Assembly (NCBI GenBank): GCA_937864995.1
Contig: CALMDL010000286.1
Span: 1-6,590 of the forward strand
Source of the DNA: an uncultured Candidatus Altimarinota bacterium
Lineage (GTDB): Bacteria; Patescibacteriota; Gracilibacteria; BD1-5; UBA6164
Length of the DNA stretch: 6,590 nt
Reading direction: 5' to 3'
Shown here: piece after piece, positions 1 through 6,590 of the stretch
Position numbering within the stretch: the stretch's first letter is position 1
Layout: every line of letters begins with the position of its first letter
The notes under the pieces: generated by a model
The model's input: the letters and a program-made list of their open reading frames with translations, nothing else
The model's database searches: none
What the model was told of the DNA's origin: nothing
Made by a program: the position numbers and the translations under genes

Positions 1-10
1 TTAAAAAAAT

Positions 11-40
11 AAAAAACTAGGAATTTATTCCTAGTTTTTT
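11..40 (-). terminator. Intrinsic terminator of ychF
   Basis: A perfect 13-bp inverted repeat (11-23 pairing with 28-40) with a 4-base loop starts directly after the ychF stop codon. On the minus strand the stem has a CTAGGAA core preceded by A's and followed by a T-tract that runs into position 1. The sequence is nearly symmetrical, A-tract on one side and T-tract on the other, so it could also stop transcription entering from the plus strand. Confidence 0.85.
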
Positions 41-1126
41 TTAATTACTAAATTTAAATAACATTATATCACCATCTTTTACTACATAATCTTTTCATTG
101 CAAAGATACTTTTGCATTTTCTCTTGCTTTTGACCAACCTCCAAATTCAACTAAATCTTTCCAATTAACAACATCAGCTTTAATAAATCATTTTTCAAAA
201 TCAGAGTGAATAACTCATGCAGCTTTTGGAGCTGTATCTCAAACATGAATAGTCCAAGCTCTTACTTCTTTTTCTCAAGCAGTAAAGTAATACATAAGTC
301 CTAAAGCATCATAACTTGTTTTAATTAAATCATCTAATCAAGTAGTTTTTAATCACATTTCAGTTAAAAATTCTTTTTTTTCTTCTGCTGACATTTCTAT
401 CATATCTGATTCAAGTTTTGCACAAATTGCAACAACTCTATTTTTAGTATTTTCAAGTCAAAGTATTTTTTTAAGCTCATCTTCGCTTGTATCCATCATA
501 CTTTCAGAAACATTACAAGCATATACGAATTCTTTATTAGTAAGTAAATGCAAGTCTCTAAGTGATAATAATTCTTCAGGTAACAAATTCATATTTGTAA
601 CTAGAACTCATTCATTTAATTTTTCTAAAACTTTGTTATAAACATCAACTGCAAATGCAATATCTTTATCATTTCTTGCTTTTCTAGCATCAGAAGCAAT
701 TCTTTTATTTACAGTTTCAATATCAGCTAATATAAGCTCTGCATTAATTACTTCTATATCTCATTTTGGATCAACTTTTCAATGAACATGAATTATATCA
801 TTATCTTCAAATATTCTAACAACTTGAAGTATAGCATCTGCTTCTCTAATATTTGCAAGAAATTTATTTCAAAGACCTTCTCAAGCACTTGCTCATGCAA
901 CTATTCATGCAATATCAACAAATTCACAACTAGCTGGAATCACAACTTGTCCATTAACTGCGGCTCTTATTTTTTCCAATCTTTCATCATGAACATTTAC
1001 TATTCATATATTTGGTTCAATAGTACAAAAAGGGAAATTTTGTGCATCAGCACTATAATTTTTTGTAAGTGCATTAAATAAAGTTGATTTTCATACATTT
1101 GGTAATCAAACAATTCCTATTTTCAT
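41..1126 (-). CDS. ychF: Redox-regulated ATPase YchF (Obg-family, OLA1-type)
   Basis: This 361-aa protein is a near-universal P-loop NTPase of the TRAFAC/Obg group that binds ribosomes and prefers ATP over GTP. It is readable only with TGA as glycine: 18 in-frame TGA codons fall at glycine positions and Trp is TGG (three times). Visible motifs are the P-loop GLPNVGKST at about residues 7-15, FCTIEPNIG at 33-41, switch II DIAGIVAGASAGEGLGNKF at 71-89, and NVSE at 205-208 in place of the GTPase NKxD, typical of YchF. The C-terminal TGS domain spans about 278-361 and contains RAWTI, APKAAGVIHSDFEKGF and the closing DGDIMLF. Length matches the family (about 363 aa in E. coli). The ATG start is fixed by the family N-terminus MKIGIVG. 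Promoter and terminator flank it, so it is probably transcribed alone. Identification is very secure. Confidence 0.97.
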
Positions 1127-1156
1127 ATTTTTCTAATTATTTTTAAAATTTTGCTC

Positions 1157-1183
1157 ATTATATGAACAAAATCTTTTTTTCAA
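1157..1183 (-). promoter_or_regulatory. Predicted sigma70-type promoter of ychF
   Basis: On the minus strand TTGAAA (1178-1183) and a perfect TATAAT (1157-1162) are separated by 15 bases. The ychF ATG lies 30 bases beyond the -10 box, giving a leader of roughly 20-25 bases without a Shine-Dalgarno sequence. The -35 box overlaps the T-tract of the upstream gene's terminator. The spacing is slightly short, and AT-rich DNA produces chance matches, so this is a prediction. Confidence 0.5.
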
Positions 1184-1213
1184 AAAAATAATTTAGAGTT
1201 AAACTCTAAATTA
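1182..1213 (-). terminator. Intrinsic terminator of the 279-aa gene
   Basis: A 10-bp perfect stem (1189-1198 with 1204-1213) with a 5-base loop is followed on the minus strand by seven T's (1182-1188). The TAA stop codon of the gene at 1211-2050 forms the base of the stem. The stem is AT-rich with a TTTAGAG core. Confidence 0.75.
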
Positions 1214-2050
1214 TCTAAAAGCAGCCATTTTTAATTGTTCCCTATAATGAAGTAATGAATTTGATACACTATTATTTATAACTTCTTCTTTTACATCATA
1301 GTCTTCGAAAAGTTTTTTTAACATATACATTCATCTAGAAAAAGTTATATCCGGTAATCAATTTGATAATTTATCAATAAGTTTTAAAGCAGTATTTTTA
1401 TCAAAATGTAATTTATTATTATTTAATAAATGTCATAAAAAATCATAAATCATGTTATGTACAAGATTTCATCATTTTATTGAAGCAGAAAATTGTAAAT
1501 AATATGAGTAAGTTGATAGTAAAAATTCTAAAAAAGTTTTATTATTGATTTTTCACATAACATCAAAATTTGCTTCTCAAGTTTTATAAATTTGATCAAT
1601 ATAATCCTCAAATTTTAAAAGATTATTTATTTCTTTATCTCATTCATGTGATATAGATGACAATATTTCTCAAAGAAAAATATCTTCTCTTGTTAGATTT
1701 ACTCATTCTAAAATAATATAATCTTTCACTAAATTATCTCAATAAAGATATAAAATTAATAATAAATTAAATCATTTATATCTTATATTTTTTGCACTAG
1801 ATAACAAATCATCTGTTTTTTTAATATCAAATTCTATTAAATAATCTCAAATAAATCAAATAGTATCTTTGAATGGACTTAATTTTTCAATTATTTCTTT
1901 TATTTTTTTATTTGCTGAAATATTTATAATTGCTTCTCTTGGCATTTGAGAAACAACATCATTTAACTTAGAATCAATTACTGGTTTAAGTGAGTTATTT
2001 ATTGGATGTGTAAGTATGTCTGATGATTTAATTTGATGTCTTAAATTCAT
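1211..2050 (-). CDS. Hypothetical cytosolic protein, 279 aa
   Basis: I do not recognise this protein. Read with TGA = Gly it is an uninterrupted 279-aa frame ending in TAA. All 14 glycines are TGA; I find no GGN codon and no TGG. The composition is rich in Leu, Ile, Lys, Asn and Asp with few prolines and long amphipathic stretches, which suggests a mainly helical, soluble protein. There is no signal peptide, clear membrane segment or metal-binding cluster. The ATG at 2050 (MNLRHQIKSSD) was chosen because an in-frame extension to an ATT at 2113 starts inside the upstream terminator and translates to a hydrophobic low-complexity run. The gene has its own promoter and terminator, so it is probably monocistronic. 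That it is a real gene rests on frame length, bounding signals and consistent codon use. Confidence 0.85.
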
Positions 2051-2076
2051 AATAATAATTATTAAATATTTTAATA

Positions 2077-2104
2077 ATTGTATCATAAATATAATAAATA
2101 ACAA
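2077..2104 (-). promoter_or_regulatory. Predicted sigma70-type promoter of the 279-aa gene
   Basis: On the minus strand TTGTTA (2099-2104) and TACAAT (2077-2082) are 16 bases apart, and the ATG at 2050 follows 26 bases after the -10 box. The -35 box lies in the T-rich tail of the terminator of the 78-aa gene. This supports the ATG at 2050 over the in-frame ATT at 2113, which would lie upstream of the promoter. No Shine-Dalgarno sequence is visible. Confidence 0.45.
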
Positions 2105-2131
2105 AAAAACCAATGATAAATCATTGGTTTT
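2103..2131 (-). terminator. Intrinsic terminator of the 78-aa secreted protein gene
   Basis: A perfect 11-bp stem (2106-2116 with 2121-2131) with a 4-base loop has a CCAATGA/TCATTGG core and ends in a T-tract on the minus strand (2103-2109, partly inside the stem). The last two bases of the gene's TAA codon overlap the stem numbering at 2130-2131. Confidence 0.85.
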
Positions 2132-2366
2132 AGAAATTTACAAATAAAGATCTTTTTACTTCTTCAAAATCACATACTTCATTTAAAGGATTTCTTCATG
2201 ACATAAATACAAATTGACAATATTCTATATTTTCACTAAATGTTTCTGTATTAGAATTTATTATTTCATTAACAAATAATAAATCCTCTTCTTCAGTAGA
2301 ATATTCTGCAAAAGAAGTAGTAAATAATGAAAATATTAAAATTAATATTGTAAAAAATTTTCTCAT
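2130..2366 (-). CDS. Small secreted protein, 78 aa
   Basis: A 78-aa product begins MRKFFTIL, has a hydrophobic core to about residue 15, and a probable signal peptidase I site after SFA (residues 18-20), leaving a mature chain of about 58 residues. The mature part is acidic at its start (EYSTEEED) and has two cysteines at 50 and 65 that could form a disulphide. One in-frame TGA (Gly57, in MSGRNP) would split the gene under the standard code, making it easy to miss. No family is recognised. It sits between the IPT/TIG operon and the 279-aa gene with its own promoter and terminator. The signal peptide, ATG and embedded terminator make it a likely real gene. A surface-associated or periplasm-like location is inferred only from the signal peptide. 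Confidence 0.8.
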
Positions 2367-2392
2367 ATATCGTATTAAATTCTATTAAATAT

Positions 2393-2420
2393 AATATATG
2401 CTTTTTAATTTTTTTAGCAA
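2393..2420 (-). promoter_or_regulatory. Predicted sigma70-type promoter of the 78-aa gene
   Basis: On the minus strand TTGCTA (2415-2420) and TATATT (2393-2398) are 16 bases apart. The ATG at 2366 follows 26 bases after the -10 box, the same distance as for the 279-aa gene. The -35 box abuts the terminator of the upstream IPT/TIG gene. No Shine-Dalgarno sequence is present in the short leader. Confidence 0.45.
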
Positions 2421-2453
2421 ATAAAAAAGAAAGATTTTTCTTTCTTTTTTATT
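2420..2453 (-). terminator. Intrinsic terminator of the IPT/TIG operon
   Basis: A perfect 15-bp stem (2420-2434 with 2439-2453) has a 4-base loop. The descending arm on the minus strand is itself T-rich, so a shorter AGAAAGA/TCTTTCT hairpin followed by a T-tract is the likely active form. The TAA of the 895-aa gene (2449-2451) lies inside the stem. Confidence 0.8.
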
Positions 2454-5136
2454 TTGTTAATTCATATTCTAACTTAGCTTCCATATAATTTAATAATCTA
2501 ATAATTTCAACATTTTTAGAAGATGTATTTGTTGATAATTTATCACTTAATGCATATATTTTTTTAAGTAATTTATATTGATTATCTTTAGGAATTTTTG
2601 GTAATAATACATCTAATTGAGAAATATATTTTTTTCAAGAAGATGACAAAGATAATTCAATTTTTGAATTTGTAAGTTTATCAATTATTTCATCATTTGT
2701 TGTAGTTATTTCAAAATAATTAGAAGTTGTATTAGTCACAGGAGTTTTTACTATTACAGTTTGAGTTTCTGTTTTTGTTTCTGTTTTAGTTTGAGTAGAT
2801 GTTATATATTTTCATTGTAAAAAACTATTACAATTTAATTTTTGTGCATCTGAATCAATACATTTACTAATATTACTTTTTTTATAATTTACTTTACTAC
2901 TAAGTAGTGACAAACTAAATTCTGGCTTTAATTCTGTATAATTTACATATTTTCATTCAATTGAGCTAAGTAAAACATTGTATATTCAATCTGTTGTAGT
3001 TGATGACTTAGAATATAAATATAGAGTTTTTACTCAAGATAATTTATTTATAATAAAATTATTATCAAAAATCAAAGTTCAATCTTGTGATAAAAAAGCA
3101 TCTCAAATAAATGTTCAATCCAAATATAATGAAAATAGTCATTTTTCATTTAATCAACTTATATTAAATTTAACTTTATTAACAATCAAATCATCTAAAT
3201 TACTATTTATTTCTGCTTTATAAACAACATCTTTTAAATTATATCATTTATTTACATCATAATTTAATTCTCATAAATCTTTATAATCAACTTTTATAGT
3301 TTTTTCTGAATCATATCAATATAAAAAAACTTTATAACTATTTGATTTTAATTTATCTTCTGTTTCAATAAACAAAGTTCAAGCTCATTTCGTAATTCAT
3401 GTTGGGATAACAAAAGTATTTGTTTTAATATCTAAAGCAGTTTTTTGTCATCAAATATTAACTATATCTCATTCTTTAAATCAAACTCAATTTAGTGTAA
3501 CAATACTTCATTCTTTTAAAATATAATCATTTGATTTTAATCATATAATAAAAGGTGTAGCATAAACATATCCTTCTTTAAAATTAGTTTTACCAAAAGT
3601 AAAAGTATAATTTAATCAGTATTTATTTATAGTTATACTACTATTACTAGATATATTATAATCATTTGCTAATTTTCATTTTATTACTCAATCTGCAACT
3701 TCTATTTCTATAGCTCATTTATCATCTTTTGAAAATAAATTTGAACTTGAAATTGTAGAATCAAAAAAGTTTTTTCAGTATATTTCAACTCTTGAACCTT
3801 TTTCAAGAGTTTCTCTAATTCTAATATATTCAACGTAAGGTTGATATTTTTCTGTTAAATCAAAAGAAATAATATTTTTTGATTTATATTCTCACCTTGA
3901 TACTCTAAAATCTCATTTTAATATTTTTTTATCAATTTCTATTCTACACATTCATGCACCACAAGCAATTGGAGTTACAACAGATCAATTTAATAATATT
4001 TTATCAGTTGTAGCAACATATCAATTCATATATATTTTAATACTTCTTTTTCATTCTTCAGAATTTTCAACATCTATTGTAGTAACTTCTGGTAATGATC
4101 AATTTTTATAAAAATAATTACCCGCATTAGAAAAATATCAGTTTGATGAAATAGCTATATAATTATTTCAAGGATTTAAAGAATATTGACTAATTAAAAT
4201 ATGATCTTCTTTTATATCTTTAATTGTAGCCTTTTTTCAATTTATAAATACTTCTGTTTTTACCAAATCTCTAGAAAATCATGTTCAATATACATATAAT
4301 TGAGTACCTGAATCTTCATTATATTTTTCCATAATATTTGTTATCACAGGTTTCTTTCAATATATAAATGTTTTTAATATATTTGATTTAAATCAATTAC
4401 TTAATACATAAATATCAAAATTTCATTGATATCAAAGAGAATTAAATTTAATTACATTACCATTTTCAAGTACTTTAAAGTCTGTTATATTTTTATCACC
4501 TAAATATAATTTAACATTACTATAAAAATCTAAATTTTTTCAATATATAAAAATGTCTTGTCATTCAAATAATCAATTTTCACTATATACAAAATCAATT
4601 TTTGGAGTTTGTAAATCAAGTTTAACTAAATTAGAACTTAATCATCCAGCATTAACATAAATTTCATTACTATTTGTAGTCTCTGCTAAATTTCATTCAG
4701 CCATAGTTCATCAAATAAAATTTAATTTAAATGATCATCAATTTGATACTACACTTCATCCATTAAAATTTAATCAAGTTAATTCAACTTCTCTTAAATT
4801 ATTTGCTTTATCATAAAATCATTTTTCAATATATGGAAAATTAAATTGAACAGAATAATTTTTTCAAGAACAATTTAAATTTATTTTTCAATTATAAACT
4901 AATAAATCACTAAACTTAAAAGCTATTGTTGTAGAATTTTGAGTATTAATTGGTATTTTTTTTGAATCAATAGTTAATGATTCACACAAGTCAAATCCTT
5001 TTCAAGTTATATTAACTATAGTATCATTTGATAAATTTCAAGTATATCCAATTTTTGTTATTTGAGTATCATCTAATCAAAAAACTGAATTGATAAATAA
5101 AAAACTAAAAATGAGAATGATAAATATTTTTTTCAT
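2449..5136 (-). CDS. Secreted IPT/TIG-like repeat surface protein, 895 aa
   Basis: Probably an exported adhesin-like protein. Read with TGA = Gly (about 61 TGA against about 12 GGN) it is one 895-aa frame. It starts MKKIFIILIF with a hydrophobic core and a likely cleavage site near SVFG (residues 17-20). From about 22 to 608 I count seven Ig-like units of IPT/TIG type with the pattern P-x-[IV]...EG..[IV]-x-[IVL]-x-G-x-x-F. Clear ones start near 178 (TPKIDF), 263 (PVITNI), 349 (PEVTTI), 434 (PYVEYI) and 528 (PFIIGL, then VTLNGVGF). A region at about 610-740 is of unknown fold. It is followed by CIDS-x6-NCNSFLQG (Cys759 and Cys769), a Thr/Lys/Glu linker (about 779-807) and a helical C-terminal domain ending LEYELTK. 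There is no LPxTG motif and no terminal membrane segment. I find no Trp. It lies 45 bases downstream of a paralogue, with which it is probably co-transcribed. Attachment to a host or surface is inferred. Confidence 0.88.
2765..2788 (-). repeat. 12-base tandem duplication encoding a Thr/Glu/Lys linker
   Basis: Two head-to-tail 12-base copies (2765-2776 and 2777-2788) differ at one base and encode the TKTE-type repetition in the linker of the 895-aa protein. Being a multiple of three, a gain or loss of a copy would change linker length without breaking the frame. The tract is short, and its instability is only a possibility. Confidence 0.55.
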
Positions 5137-5181
5137 AATTTTTATTAATAAATTAAACAAATTAAAAATTGTTTATAAGTT
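5137..5181 (-). other. 45-base gap between the two IPT/TIG genes
   Basis: This gap holds only AT-rich DNA. A weak 6-bp inverted repeat (5155-5160 with 5169-5174) lacks a following T-tract and differs from the strong terminators at the other gene ends. I see no Shine-Dalgarno sequence and no promoter as good as the other three. The simplest reading is read-through from the upstream paralogue into the 895-aa gene. Confidence 0.6.
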
Positions 5182-6590
5182 TTAATTTAAAAGTTCTAAT
5201 TCAAGTCTTGATTCCATAAAGTTTAACAATCTTTTAATTTCTAAATATTTAGATGAATTATTAGATGCTATAGACTTTTTAGTTAATGTAATTTTTTGTA
5301 ATAATTGATATTTTTTAGAATCTGAAAGTTTTGGCAATAAAATATCTAGTTGAGTAGAATATTTTTTTCAAGAACTTATTTTATTTAATTCAGTTCTATT
5401 TATAATTAAATTTTTAACTACTTGAGTTTTTGTTTTTGTAATATACTTAGAATAATCAGTTGATTGTATATTTGTTGGTAATACTGATTGATTATTATTT
5501 ATAGAAGATGCATTTTCTTTAATAGCATTTTCAGTAGTATTATTATTTTGAACAATAATTTCATTATTTGTTTTATAAGTTCATTGTAAAAATGAATTAC
5601 AATTTATATTACTTAATTGAGAGTCAATACAATTAAGTCACATTTGTGAATTAATATAATTTTTAATACTATTAATTGGATATAATCAAGAAAAAATAAA
5701 ATCTGTATAATTTATATATTTTCATTCAATATTTGATAATTTAATATCAAAATTACCTACTTTTGAATAAGGATTAAATTTATAAAGTGTAAATTTATTT
5801 GCAAGAGAATTTAAAGGAATTTCAAATGAATAATCAAATTTTAATTTTCATAAATTATCAACCTGATTTATTCATAATAATGTAGAACCATAATATAATG
5901 AGTATAATCATAAATCATTTGCTCATAAATCACTTTTAACATCAAATGTAATACTATTTATTCTTAAATAATCAATTATATTATCAAAAGAAAAACTATA
6001 AACTATATCATTTGTCGATGTAGAATCAACATAAAAAGTATTATTATTTAATTCATTTATATTAATTTTGGTATCAATATTATCATTAAATCAAGAAATA
6101 AAAATATTAAAAGTATTTGAATTATATCAATCAACATTTTGAATATATGAATTAACAAAACCTTTACTTAATCATTCTGGTAATATAAATGAGTTATCAG
6201 TTATATTTAATTTTATTTTATATGATCATAAAAAAACAATATCTCAATCTCTAAATCATTTTCAATTTAGTGTTATTTTTGATCATACTTTGTAAATAAA
6301 ATCATTTGATTTATATCAATATATAAAAGGAGTTCCCAGAATTACATTTTTTTGATCTTTTAAAGAAAAATTAAAAGAATAAGGTAATCAATATTTATTT
6401 ATAGATATAGAAGATGTGCTATTTAGATTGATATCATTATCTAATTTTCATTTAATTAAAGAATCACTTATCTCAATATCAAGTGATCATGAGTCTTTTT
6501 TCTTAAAGAAGTTTGATCAAGAAATATTTGAAGAAATGAAATTTTTTCATTTTATTTCAAAATATGCTCATGGAGATATTCAAGATGGAA
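5182..6590 (-). CDS. Secreted IPT/TIG-like repeat protein, paralogue (C-terminal part)
   Basis: This is a partial gene. The stop TAA is at 5182-5184 and the N-terminal part lies beyond position 6590, leaving 468 complete sense codons. It aligns throughout with the 895-aa neighbour from about that protein's residue 443 onward, so some 440 residues, presumably a signal peptide and further Ig-like units, are off-window. Visible in order are the end of one IPT/TIG-like unit (FEIKGKNF), a second complete unit (TPFIYGYKSND, then ITLNGKGFRDGDIV), the region containing IEGKYINYT, and CIDS-x6-NCNSFLQG with the same ten-residue cysteine spacing. After these come an Asn-rich linker about 12 residues longer overall than the neighbour's and the helical C-terminal domain (SSGKKY, QLDILLPK, RLLNFMESRLELELLN). 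Many in-frame TGA codons match glycines in the neighbour. It is probably the first or an earlier gene of the operon. Confidence 0.88.

Noticed and set aside
782..1081. 99-codon open frame on the plus strand
   Set aside because: It lies antisense inside ychF. Its Asn/Ser/Ile/Cys-rich product has no recognisable feature, and ychF is certain.
2051..2113. N-terminal extension of the 279-aa protein to an ATT at 2113
   Set aside because: It would start inside the terminator hairpin of the 78-aa gene, upstream of the predicted promoter, and adds a hydrophobic low-complexity run typical of translated AT-rich spacer.
2765..2788. CRISPR or other direct-repeat array
   Set aside because: There are only two 12-base copies with no spacers, inside a coding linker. 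I saw no spaced repeats elsewhere in the window.
2978..3223. 81-codon open frame on the plus strand
   Set aside because: It lies antisense inside the 895-aa IPT/TIG gene, whose frame is supported by its paralogue over the same region.
1211..5136. Genes decayed by many stop codons (pseudogenes)
   Set aside because: All internal stops are TGA. There are no in-frame TAA or TAG codons and no frameshifts, which fits recoding rather than decay.
5155..5174. Terminator between the two IPT/TIG genes
   Set aside because: Only a 6-bp AT-rich inverted repeat is present with no T-tract, much weaker than the four stems at the other gene ends.
41..6590. Mycoplasma-type code (TGA = Trp)
   Set aside because: It would place Trp in the YchF P-loop and give the 895-aa protein about 61 Trp residues. 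Gly fits every conserved position.

Overview
The window is very AT-rich and every gene found lies on the minus strand, so transcription runs from right to left. The reading frames only make sense if TGA is read as glycine. In the YchF gene the P-loop reads GLPNVGKST, and two of its invariant glycines are TGA, while tryptophan is still TGG. TGA = Gly (translation table 25) is known from the Absconditabacteria (SR1) and Gracilibacteria (BD1-5) lineages of the Patescibacteria/CPR. The source is therefore very probably one of these small, host-dependent bacteria. Ordinary gene calling with TGA as stop breaks every gene here into fragments.

Layout in the direction of transcription (right to left): (1) 5182-6590, the C-terminal 468 codons of a large secreted IPT/TIG-like repeat protein whose N-terminus is outside the window. 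(2) 2449-5136, a complete 895-aa paralogue with a signal peptide, about seven Ig-like IPT/TIG-type units, a conserved two-cysteine motif, a Thr/Lys/Glu-rich linker and a helical C-terminal domain. It lies 45 bases downstream of (1) with no convincing terminator between, so the two probably form an operon. (3) 2130-2366, a 78-aa secreted small protein with its own promoter and terminator. (4) 1211-2050, a 279-aa cytosolic protein of unknown function, probably mostly helical. (5) 41-1126, the universally conserved ATPase YchF.

The non-coding DNA is minimal and regularly organised. Each of the four complete genes ends in a TAA that lies in, or directly abuts, the stem of a terminator hairpin. 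At the three junctions between independent units, the -35 box of the next promoter overlaps or abuts the 3' edge of the terminator. ATG follows about 26-30 bases after the -10 box, and no Shine-Dalgarno sequence is visible.

The two IPT/TIG proteins and the small exported protein look like cell-surface functions. Given the lifestyle known for this lineage, a role in contact with a host cell is a reasonable inference but is not shown by the sequence. The most interesting unexplained element is the C-terminal module shared by the two paralogues (CIDS-x6-NCNSFLQG, variable linker, SSGKKY-x3-QLD-x-LLPK helical domain). It may be a surface-retention or assembly module. I see no tRNA, rRNA, CRISPR array, insertion sequence or plus-strand gene.
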